Shown here: positions 54,956 to 62,132 of the stretch, piece after piece
Position numbering within the stretch: position 1 is the first letter of the stretch
Layout of the letters: every line of letters starts with the position of its first letter
From: an uncultured Candidatus Entotheonella sp.
GTDB lineage: Bacteria; Tectomicrobia; Entotheonellia; Entotheonellales; Entotheonellaceae
Length of the DNA stretch: 64,000 nucleotides
Assembly (NCBI GenBank): GCA_951828535.1
Contig: OX639990.1
Location: forward strand, 1,351,300 to 1,415,299
Reading direction: 5' to 3'
Program-made: the position numbers and the translations under genes
The notes under the pieces: generated by a model
What the model was told of the DNA's origin: nothing
The model's input: only the letters and a program-made list of their open reading frames with translations
The model's database searches: none

Positions 54956-55344
54956 GTCGCCTTCCTCCTCGTTGCCGCATGGCCCGCGCGGAGCCGCACG
55001 GCGTGGATTCTCACCTCGGCTATGAAGCCCAATGTCGTGGAAATCGCGCGCTACTATGCAACCGGAACGCCGCCGGGTCAAGGGAAAAGCCGGGCCGCAA
55101 TTCGGTCGTTCCCACTCTGAGTTTCCCCCTCACCGCAACCCCCGGATCGAAGCCTCCCCCGGACCCGATCCGTGGTTCGGGGCAGGCTCCCTCCGGCCGT
55201 GGGGAGTGGGAGCAGCAATTCCGCTGGCGCAAACAGGACGCATTCGATAGCCTAAACCGGTTGACGCCGGGGCTGGAGTTTAGATCGGCGGGCGCCGGGT
55301 TGTGAAACGTTCATCGCAGATAACGAGCGAAGGAGACGTGAGAC
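54956..55344. other. Intergenic region with a REP-like repeat
   Basis: About 390 bases between divergent genes. A dispersed repeat occupies 55124-55210; elsewhere no protein-like frame or RNA gene is seen. Promoters for the acetamidase and SDR genes must lie here but no consensus pair stands out. Confidence 0.5.
55124..55210. repeat. REP-like G/C-rich repeat
   Basis: CCCCCTCACCGCAACCC, then GGATCGAAGCCTCCCCCGGACCC and CCCCGAACC read from the minus strand with GAGCCTGCCCCG. The last string matches the start of the 7585 and 31666 copies. The copy is degenerate. Confidence 0.6.
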
Positions 55345-56103
55345 ATGGGTTCGAGTGACAGGGTGGCGATCATTACAGGCGCGGGGAGCGGCATCGGCCG
55401 GGAAACGGCGCTGGCATTGCTACGGGAGGGATACGCGGTAGCGCTGGCCGGACGGCGTGCCGAGCGCCTGGAGGAGACGGTGAAAGCAGCCGGCGAAGCG
55501 GCCTCGCGGGCGCTGGCGGTTCCCACCGACGTAAGCGATCCAGACTCGATTCGGGGGTTGTTCGCCAAAACCCAGGAGACGTTCGGACGCCTGGACGTGC
55601 TATTCAACAACGCCGGCACCGGCGCGCCACCCATACCGCTGGAAGACCTCACCTACGAGCAGTGGAAAACCGTGGTGGACATCAACCTGACCGGCGCCTT
55701 TCTGTGCACCCAGGAGGCGTTCAAATTGATGAAGGCCCAGGACCCCATGGGCGGACGCATTATCAACAACGGCTCGATTTCGGCCACCACCCCGCGGCCC
55801 AACTCGGCGCCGTACACGTCCACCAAGCACGGCATGACGGGCCTCACCAAGGCCACCTCGCTGGACGGGCGCAAGTACAACATCGCCTGCGGTCAAATCG
55901 ACATCGGCAACGCCGCCACCGAGATGACCCAGCGCATGCAGGGCGGCGCGCTGCAGGCGCACGGCGAGGTGATGGTGGAACCCACCATGAACGCCGCCCA
56001 CGTGGCCGATGCCGTGGTATACATGGCCGGGTTGCCGCTGGACGCCAACGTTCAGTTCATCACGGTGATGGCGACGAAGATGCCATTTGTCGGGCGGGGG
56101 TGA
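55345..56103 (+). CDS. SDR family oxidoreductase
   Basis: A 252-residue classical short-chain dehydrogenase with [15 protein letters not shown] as the cofactor loop, FNNAGTG, Ser in NGSISATTP, and Tyr-x3-Lys in YTSTKHG. The C-terminus ([17 protein letters not shown]) fits the subgroup found next to TRAP and acid-catabolic genes. It starts just after GGAGACGTGAGAC and is 276 bases before the TRAP receptor gene in the same direction. The substrate is unknown. Confidence 0.92.
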   Translation: MGSSDRVAIITGAGSGIGRETALALLREGYAVALAGRRAERLEETVKAAGEAASRALAVPTDVSDPDSIRGLFAKTQETFGRLDVLFNNAGTGAPPIPLEDLTYEQWKTVVDINLTGAFLCTQEAFKLMKAQDPMGGRIINNGSISATTPRPNSAPYTSTKHGMTGLTKATSLDGRKYNIACGQIDIGNAATEMTQRMQGGALQAHGEVMVEPTMNAAHVADAVVYMAGLPLDANVQFITVMATKMPFVGRG

Positions 56104-56254
56104 GGCTCACAGCAGGCCCCTGCCCTGCGGCGGCGCGCTCGGAAAACGGCAGGTCGGTCGTGCGCAACACCAGCAGCACGTCGGCATCACTGCCGGGAGC
56201 GGCGGCGCCGCGCTGCAGCGAGCCGAACAGCACCCCGCGCTCAATCTCCGGGCA
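56104..56254 (-). pseudogene. Nucleotidyltransferase (MNT-type) fragment
   Basis: Read from 56254 the minus strand encodes IERGVLFGSLQRGAAAPGSD, then ADVLLVLRTTDLPFSERAA. GS-x2-RG-x5-SD-x-D is the active-site motif of minimal nucleotidyltransferases (MntA/KNTase type). No start codon, second catalytic strand or partner (HEPN) gene is found, and the SDR gene overlaps its far end. This looks like a remnant of a lost toxin-antitoxin-like gene. Confidence 0.65.
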
Positions 56255-56260
56255 CCGTTC

Positions 56261-56287
56261 TCCCTAGCCCTCCCCGCGGTGGGGAGA
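56261..56287. repeat. Dispersed repeat, CCCTAGCCCTCCCC type
   Basis: TCCCTAGCCCTCCCCGCGGTGGGGAGA forms a short hairpin (CTCCCC/GGGGAG). It is a shortened relative of the repeats at 1793-1831 and 47754-47783. Confidence 0.6.
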
Positions 56288-56379
56288 CATTTGGATCGTT
56301 CCTTATTGTGCTATGATGCGCGGCGTTTCACGACTACTGCGCCCCTATCGGCTTGGCCGGGTTAAGGAGATCACACGAG

Positions 56380-57450
56380 ATGGGTACGAACCGTTTTTTG
56401 ATGAAGACTATCGGCATCCTTGTAACCCTATCCCTGTTGTACGCTGCCCCTGTTGTCTCGCAGACGTTTCGGCTGAAGTTCACGTCGCCAATCGCGCCGC
56501 CGCCGTTTCTGGTGAGCGAAACGGCCAAGTGGTGGGCCGACGAGGTCGCCCGGCGCAGCGAGGGTCGCATCAGTTGGGAGTTCTTCTGGGCGGGCGCCCT
56601 CACCAAGGCCGGCGAGGAGCTGGAAGCCGTCGAGATCGGGCTGGTGGAGGTGGGCAGCATCGCCGCGCCCTACTACGCCGGCAAGCTGCCGCTCGTCAAT
56701 TGGACCTACGCGGTACCCTTCGGTCCGGGCGATCCCAAGATGATTCTCGACGCCTGCCAGCGCATGTTCGAGGAAGTGCCGGAACTCAAGGCCGAGATCG
56801 AGCAGTACAATCAGAAGCTTCTCTTCCCGCTGGTCATCGACACCTACAACCTCACCTCCAGGCGGCCCCTGGTCACCTTCGACGACCTGGATGGCATCAA
56901 GATCGCCTCCATCGGCGCCTACCACCCGAAAATCCTCAACAGCGCCGGCGCCCTGGCCATTCACATGCCGGTTGCCGAGCGCTATACGGCCCTGCAAACA
57001 GGCGTCGTCGAGGCCGAGTTCCTACCCTGGGATATCTCCTTTGCCTATAAATACCAGGACTTCAACAAGCACGCCACGTGGATCGACATGGGCGCCGCCA
57101 TGCCCATTCTGATCACCATCAACACGACGTTCTGGAACAGCCTGCCGGAAGACTTGCAGACGTTGATGATGGAGATGGGCAAGGAAGCGGTTGCGCGCAA
57201 CGCCGACCTGATCCGCACTCGCCGCGAGGAGGCCAAGGCCGGGTTCGAGGCAGCCGGCGTGACCTTCCACGAGATGCCGTTCGACGAGAAAGTGAAATGG
57301 TCCAACGCCCTGGCCGACATTCCTGACACCTGGATCGAGGAGATGGAGGGCAAGGGACGGGCCGGCAAGGCAGTGATGGTGCGCTATCTGGAGTTGCTGG
57401 AGTCCATGGGGCACCAGTTCCCCCGCAAGTGGGCAGCGGATTCTCGCTGA
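56380..57450 (+). CDS. TRAP transporter solute-binding protein (DctP family)
   Basis: A 356-residue periplasmic receptor. A signal peptide (about 1-28, MKTIGILVTLSLLYAAPVVSQ) precedes FRLKFTSPIAPPPFLVSETAKWWADEVARRSEGRISWEFFWAGAL. The later LPLVNWTYAVPFGPGDP, LTSRRPLVTFDDLDGIKIASIG and LQTGVVEAEFLPW are DctP-family signatures; the arginine in SRRPL is the usual carboxylate-binding residue. Such receptors bind organic acids. ATG 56380 follows AAGGAGATCACACGAG; a TTG nine codons earlier is less likely. Q and M subunit genes follow at once. Confidence 0.92.
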   Translation: MGTNRFLMKTIGILVTLSLLYAAPVVSQTFRLKFTSPIAPPPFLVSETAKWWADEVARRSEGRISWEFFWAGALTKAGEELEAVEIGLVEVGSIAAPYYAGKLPLVNWTYAVPFGPGDPKMILDACQRMFEEVPELKAEIEQYNQKLLFPLVIDTYNLTSRRPLVTFDDLDGIKIASIGAYHPKILNSAGALAIHMPVAERYTALQTGVVEAEFLPWDISFAYKYQDFNKHATWIDMGAAMPILITINTTFWNSLPEDLQTLMMEMGKEAVARNADLIRTRREEAKAGFEAAGVTFHEMPFDEKVKWSNALADIPDTWIEEMEGKGRAGKAVMVRYLELLESMGHQFPRKWAADSR

Positions 57451-57469
57451 CGCCACGAAGGAGGCTGCC

Positions 57470-57973
57470 ATGCAGGACGTATCGCGGCTTAACCGGGCGC
57501 TGGGGTGGCTGGTCGCCGGCGCCAACGTGGTGTCGGCAGCCTTCGTGCTCCTGCTGATGATACTGGTGGTGGCCGACATCACCGGGCGCTACGTGTTCAA
57601 CCGCCCGGTGCCCATGGCCTACGAAGTCGGCTCCTTCATGCTGGTGTTCATCGTCTTCCTCGCCCTCGCCTCGACGCAACGAATGGGCGCCCACATCCGC
57701 GTCGAGTTCGTCACCCTACGCCTGCCGCCGCGCGTCCGCGCCTGTCTGGACATCCTGGCCTACGGCCTCGGCATCATGGTGTACGCTACCATCCTGTGGC
57801 GCGGCTTCGGGTGGGCCTGGACGTCGTGGCTCGTCGGCGATTACGTTGCCGGACTGATCAACATCCCCCGCTACCCGTCACAGTTCGTCGTGCCCCTCGG
57901 GGCGGCCATTCTGTGCCTGCAGTTTGCCGCCGACGTGGCGCGTCGGTTTCGCGACCTCAAGAAACAGCCATAG
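57470..57973 (+). CDS. TRAP transporter small permease (DctQ family)
   Basis: A 167-residue inner-membrane protein with four hydrophobic segments. The conserved ILVVADITGRYVFNRPVPMAYEVGSFMLVFIVFLALA and STQRMGAHIRVEFV are DctQ hallmarks. It forms the small membrane subunit that supports the large M subunit in sodium-driven uptake. It is 19 bases after the receptor gene (SD GGAGGCTGCC) and 10 bases before the M gene. Confidence 0.93.
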   Translation: MQDVSRLNRALGWLVAGANVVSAAFVLLLMILVVADITGRYVFNRPVPMAYEVGSFMLVFIVFLALASTQRMGAHIRVEFVTLRLPPRVRACLDILAYGLGIMVYATILWRGFGWAWTSWLVGDYVAGLINIPRYPSQFVVPLGAAILCLQFAADVARRFRDLKKQP

Positions 57974-57983
57974 GGAGCACGGC

Positions 57984-59315
57984 GTGGATCCAATGATATG
58001 GGGAATCGTCGGCTTCGTCGCGGTTCTGGTGCTGCTGGCGCTGGGGATTCACGTCGGCTTGTCGCTCGCCGTGGTAGGTTTTTTAGGCATCATCGCCATG
58101 ACCGGCAGCGTCAAGTTCGGCCTGGGGCTGCTGACCACAACGCCGTATGCCACCACCGCCTCATTCGCCTTCACCGTTCTGCCCCTGTTCATCATCATGG
58201 GATTGTTCGCCACGCACGCCGGCATGAGCAGCCGGGCCTTCGACGCGGCGTACAAATGGGTCGGCCGGCTGCCGGGCGGCCTGGCCATCGCCACGACGTG
58301 GGCCAATGCCTTGTTCGGCGCCTGCACCGGCTCCAGCGTGGTTGCCTGCGCGGTGTTCACCCGCATCAGCCTGCCGGAAATGCGCAAGCGGTCGTACGAC
58401 AAACGCTTCGCCTGCGGCACGATTGCGGCGGCGGGCATGCTGGGCATGCTCATTCCGCCCAGCGCGCTGATGGTGATCTACGGCATCCTGACCGAGCAGT
58501 CGATCGGCATTCTGCTGATCGCCGGAGTCGGACCCGGCGCCGTGCTGACGGCGATCTTCACGTTGGGGATCGTGGTGTCGGCGCTGATGCGACCCCAGTT
58601 GGCGCCGCGTGCCGAGGTGGTGGTTTCGTGGTCCGAGAGGCTGAAATCGCTCGCCGGCGTGTGGGGCATCATCGTCCTGGTGGCCGGGATCATTGCCGGC
58701 ATGTACACCGGCGTCTTTACCCCCACCGAGGCTGGCGCCGCCGGAGCTCTGGGCGCGCTGATTCTGGCGCTGCTGTCGGGCGGCCTGACGTGGCGCAACT
58801 TCATGGCGGCGCTGAACGAGGCGGCGCAGACCACGGCGCTGGTGTTCTTCATTCTCATCGGCGCCATGATTTTCGCCCGCTTCCTGGTGTTCACCGGCCT
58901 GCCGAACGCCTTCGTTTCCTGGGTCACCAACGCCGGTATCCCGCCGATGGCGGTCGTCGTGATGTTCCTGGCCATGTACTTCTTTCTCGGCATGTTCCAG
59001 GACTCCATCTCGATGATGTCCATCACCCTGCCGGTCGTGCACCCCATCATCGTGCAGTTGGGCATCGACCCGATCTACTTCGCCATGCTGGTCATTATGG
59101 CCATCGAGATCGGCCTGCTGACGCCGCCCGTGGGGCTGAACGTCTACACCGTGCGCTCCGTGGCGACCCAAATCCCGGAGGGCCGGGACGTGTCCCTCGA
59201 CGACATTTTCCGGGGCATCCTGCCCTTTTTCTTCCTCGCCTTGGTGGCGCTGGTCATCTTGATTCTGGTCCCGTCGATCAGCACCTTCCTGCCCACAGCC
59301 ATGTTCGGGCAGTAG
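57984..59315 (+). CDS. TRAP transporter large permease (DctM family)
   Basis: A 443-residue membrane protein with about 12 helices, the sodium-coupled transport channel of the system. GACTGSSVVACAVFTRISLPEMRKRSYD, AAGMLGMLIPPSALMVIYG, TPTEAGAAGALGAL and MEIGLLTPPVGLNVYTVRS-like endings are characteristic DctM motifs. The start chosen is GTG 57984 after TAGGGAGCACG; ATG 57993 is an alternative. The M gene ends the three-gene unit, and no terminator is apparent. Confidence 0.95.
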   Translation: MDPMIWGIVGFVAVLVLLALGIHVGLSLAVVGFLGIIAMTGSVKFGLGLLTTTPYATTASFAFTVLPLFIIMGLFATHAGMSSRAFDAAYKWVGRLPGGLAIATTWANALFGACTGSSVVACAVFTRISLPEMRKRSYDKRFACGTIAAAGMLGMLIPPSALMVIYGILTEQSIGILLIAGVGPGAVLTAIFTLGIVVSALMRPQLAPRAEVVVSWSERLKSLAGVWGIIVLVAGIIAGMYTGVFTPTEAGAAGALGALILALLSGGLTWRNFMAALNEAAQTTALVFFILIGAMIFARFLVFTGLPNAFVSWVTNAGIPPMAVVVMFLAMYFFLGMFQDSISMMSITLPVVHPIIVQLGIDPIYFAMLVIMAIEIGLLTPPVGLNVYTVRSVATQIPEGRDVSLDDIFRGILPFFFLALVALVILILVPSISTFLPTAMFGQ

Positions 59316-59342
59316 AGTGACCGCCGCATTTTCACCTTTGAA

Positions 59343-59552
59343 CTATGCAAACTCAAAAACGGGGGTCTCAACCCCACGCGTCGGTTTTCTTTGCTCCCAG
59401 ACAATTTGTTGCAAGCGTTCGGCAGTGTGTGGTGCAAAGAATCGCTCTCCGGTTTCCACGCATACTCTGGCAGGAACGTTTTCGACGATGACGACCCTCC
59501 CCTCCTGCTCAAGTACATAGGTGACCTTTTTTCCGCAAACCTCTCTTTCCAT
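59343..59552 (-). CDS. YgiT-like small protein, zinc-finger cysteines partly lost
   Basis: A 69-residue protein resembling the short YgiT-type zinc-finger proteins that act as antitoxins. VTYVLEQEGRVVIVENVPARVCVETGERFFAPHTAERLQQIV fits the family, but the first Cys-x2-Cys pair is missing and the second has become C-V-E-T. The best ribosome site (TTAGGAGGCGCTTCG) points to an ATG at 59566 in another frame, so the N-terminus may be frameshifted. The usual toxin gene (DUF4258 type) is not next to it. Probably an orphan or decayed antitoxin. Confidence 0.5.
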   Translation of the reverse strand: MEREVCGKKVTYVLEQEGRVVIVENVPARVCVETGERFFAPHTAERLQQIVWEQRKPTRGVETPVFEFA

Positions 59553-59620
59553 GCTTCACTGGCCATCGAAGCGCCTCCTAACCTTGAAATCTACCCACCG
59601 TTGAGGGTCAGGTTCGTAGG

Positions 59621-60637
59621 CTACGGGAGGATGGGCACGATGCGAACGGTTGCTGAAAACGTTTCACCCGGCGCCAAGACGATCACGCCCGCGGGGATGC
59701 CTTTCGCCTCCAAATTGATGGCATCCGTTGGGCAGGTATAGGGCTCAAAACAGATCACATCCCTGCCCGAGGGCGTATAGACGACCAGCTCGCGGAATTG
59801 GGCATCCGATTCCATCACCATGCCATGCCCGGCATCCCGGTTCTCGATGACACACCGGCTGACGCCATCCGCTTCCATCTGAACGTCCGTAAACACGTGG
59901 TCGAGGGTCAATCCGGCGAACGGCTTGCCGTGCCGCAGGTCCAGGGCGGCGGCGAGGCGGTTGCCGGTCGGCACCGAATCTTCGTCCAATTCCCAGTACG
60001 CTGCGGCAGGGACTTTGATCAGTGCCGCTCCGGCGTTCGCGTCGGGCGACAAGCCGACACGGAAATACGGGTGGGTGCCGAACCCCATCGGCATGTTCCG
60101 GTTGCCGGTATTTTGAATGGAAACACCCATCGACAACGCAGCGTCTTTGAGCGTGTACGTGATCCCGATTCTGAACGGAAACGGGTACTGGCGCCCCATA
60201 TCCGCAAACTCGCGCGAATCGAGGGTACACACCAGCGTCGCGCCGCTTTCGTCCGCGGCGTGGCTTTCCACTTGATAGGGCCGATTCAGCAGCAGGCCGT
60301 GGATCGAGGTTGGGGAATCGGACGGTTTGTCGAACTGGTAGGTTTCACCCTCAAAGCGCCACGTACCGCCTCGGATACGATTCGGAAAGGGAAACAGGAT
60401 CGGAATGCCGTAAATGTCGGCGCGTTCTTGCAGCGTCCTCAAATCGGGGGGCGCGTCGATCAAGCTCAGCCATTCGCCTCCTTCACAACCAGGCCTCGTA
60501 TCCGCCACCCGGAAGGCGTAGCAGTTGTTTCCAAGCCCAGGCGCAATTTCAGCGACGGCTTTCTGATCTTCCTGCAGGACGTAGACTTGAAACCCATCAA
60601 CCGTTTTGTTGCCTACCGAGTACGTTGCCTGCTCCAT
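59621..60637 (-). CDS. Aldose 1-epimerase family protein
   Basis: A 338-residue galactose mutarotase-like beta-sandwich. FPFPNRIRGGTWRFEGETYQF, SIHGLLLNRPY (active-site His), GFGTHPYFRV (second His) and CFEPYTCPTDAINLEAKG with the catalytic Glu are present, as in GalM-like sugar epimerases. It interconverts sugar anomers; the sugar is unknown. ATG 60637 follows a run of G (GGGGGGTAAAAAG). The frame is open upstream without family features. It stands alone, divergent from the DUF169 gene. Confidence 0.92.
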   Translation of the reverse strand: MEQATYSVGNKTVDGFQVYVLQEDQKAVAEIAPGLGNNCYAFRVADTRPGCEGGEWLSLIDAPPDLRTLQERADIYGIPILFPFPNRIRGGTWRFEGETYQFDKPSDSPTSIHGLLLNRPYQVESHAADESGATLVCTLDSREFADMGRQYPFPFRIGITYTLKDAALSMGVSIQNTGNRNMPMGFGTHPYFRVGLSPDANAGAALIKVPAAAYWELDEDSVPTGNRLAAALDLRHGKPFAGLTLDHVFTDVQMEADGVSRCVIENRDAGHGMVMESDAQFRELVVYTPSGRDVICFEPYTCPTDAINLEAKGIPAGVIVLAPGETFSATVRIVPILP

Positions 60638-60834
60638 CTTTTTACCCCCCCTCCCTATTGTTCCCTTTCGGTCATGGCGATTCCGCGGACTGAACAACGG
60701 CGACTTTTACCATTGACGCATACCCGGTCAATCGGGTGTACTCTCTCAAGGCATCCATCCAAGAAGCTGGCAATCCCACGCCGGAGCGGCTGTAGCATAA
60801 CGGCCACCCTGTACCAACAAAAGGAGAATGACCC

Positions 60835-61587
60835 TTGAACAATTACCCGGAGCTTGCCAACCAGTTGACGACCTCGCTGCAACTCTCCCTGCCGCCTATC
60901 GCAGTGGCGTTCAGCGACGCCGCACCCGCGGGCGTTCCGGCCTTTGACGGCACGGTGCCGGCGGGGTGCAGTTTTTGGCAGGAGGCAGCGACGCGCACCT
61001 TTGCGACCTCGGCGGCGGATCATGCCCTGTGCTCGATCGGCATCCACACGCATCACCTGACGCCGGCACCGGCGACGCATGGCGGCGAACTGCAGGAAGC
61101 TTTGCAGGCGATGAGCGGTCTGGATTACGTGCGCGCCGAGGAGGTGGCGGCGATCCCGGTTTTGCAGCGCGAGGTGCAACATGCCGTGTATGGGCCGCTG
61201 GCAGACTTCCCGCTGAGCGCGGAAATCGTGCTGCTGTTCGCGCATGCGCAGCAGGGATTGATCCTCAGCGAGGCGGTGGCGAGGGTGGACGAAGGCGTGC
61301 CGGCCGCCATGGGCCGCCCGGCGTGCGCGGTGGTGCCGCAGGTGGTCAACCAGGGACGGGCGGCGATGAGCCTGGGCTGCTGCGGCGCCCGCGCTTACCT
61401 GGACGCCATGTCCGACGACGTGGCCCTGTGGGCGCTGCCTGCAGACAAGCTGGACGCCTACTGCAAGGAGATCGGTGTTCTGGCAAACGCCAACACGATC
61501 CTCACGGTGTTTCACGAACGCCGCAGAACGGATGTCGAGGCGGGACAGCGGCCAACCGTGCAGGAGTCTCTGGCGCGGCTGTCGTAA
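60835..61587 (+). CDS. DUF169 family protein
   Basis: A 250-residue protein of the DUF169 family, of unknown function, with conserved cysteines. LPPIAVAFSDAAPAGVP, GCSFWQEAATRTFATSAADHALCSIGIHTHHL, and GRPACAVVPQVVNQGRAAMSLGCCGARAYLDAMSDDVALWALP are family signatures. Cysteines in these motifs may bind metal or a cluster. The start is TTG 60835 after AAAGGAGAATGACCC, the best ribosome site in the gap. Soluble and cytoplasmic by sequence. Confidence 0.88.
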   Translation: MNNYPELANQLTTSLQLSLPPIAVAFSDAAPAGVPAFDGTVPAGCSFWQEAATRTFATSAADHALCSIGIHTHHLTPAPATHGGELQEALQAMSGLDYVRAEEVAAIPVLQREVQHAVYGPLADFPLSAEIVLLFAHAQQGLILSEAVARVDEGVPAAMGRPACAVVPQVVNQGRAAMSLGCCGARAYLDAMSDDVALWALPADKLDAYCKEIGVLANANTILTVFHERRRTDVEAGQRPTVQESLARLS

Positions 61588-61687
61588 GAAGCTTGTCGCC
61601 CCCTCTTGACCGGCTCGGCGCAGCGGACCGCTTCAGGCGGGGGCTTCATGAATGGAGCGGGAGTGGCGGCGGGATGTCCGAAGGGGC

Positions 61688-61975
61688 TTACACCCCTTCA
61701 ACGCTGCTTAGTATGGTGTCGGCGGATTGCTGACGAAGCTTGATAAGCGGCGCGTATTCCGGCGAATTGTAGAACCGCTGTACGTGGTCCATCGACGGGA
61801 ATTCCAGTACGACAACCCGGCCGGGGTCCCACTCGCCTTCCAAGTTATCCGTCTTGCCGCCCCGTACCAGATACTTGCCGCCAAACTGTTCCACCACAGC
61901 CGGGACCTGCTGGCTGTATTTGGCGAAGGTGTCGGGATCGGTGATATTGACTTGCCCAATAACGTAGGCCGCCAT
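61688..61975 (-). CDS. DUF1330 domain protein
   Basis: A 95-residue ferredoxin-like dimeric alpha/beta-barrel protein of the DUF1330 family. YVIGQVNITDPDTFAKYSQQVPAVVEQFGGKYLVRGG, EGEWDPGRVVVLEFPSMDHVQRFYNSPEY and IKLRQQSADTILSSVEGV are family hallmarks. Function unknown; these proteins often stand alone, as here. Confidence 0.92.
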   Translation of the reverse strand: MAAYVIGQVNITDPDTFAKYSQQVPAVVEQFGGKYLVRGGKTDNLEGEWDPGRVVVLEFPSMDHVQRFYNSPEYAPLIKLRQQSADTILSSVEGV

Positions 61976-62069
61976 GAGGCTCCCTTTCTTAATGGTAGAC
62001 TTGAACGTGAATGCGAAGCCGACATCATACGAGCGAGGCCCCGCAGCGTCAATTGTTGCCTTGGCCTAT

Positions 62070-62101
62070 GTAGATCGGGTTAGCGCAGCGTAATCCGACG
62101 A
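62070..62101 (+). repeat. Palindromic repeat, GTTAGCGCAGCGTAATCCGAC type
   Basis: GATCGGGTTAGCGCAGCGTAATCCGACG forms a hairpin (CGGGTTA with TAATCCG). This is the second copy of the element at 4711-4740, here between the DUF1330 gene and the molybdenum enzyme gene. Confidence 0.8.
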
Positions 62102-62132
62102 TTCCTCAGCATGCCTTCAAGGAGACGTTCCC

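Noticed and set aside
57998-59320. 440-codon open frame overlapping the DctM gene in another frame
   Set aside because: Very high Arg/His content without hydrophobic segments; DctM in the other frame is certain.
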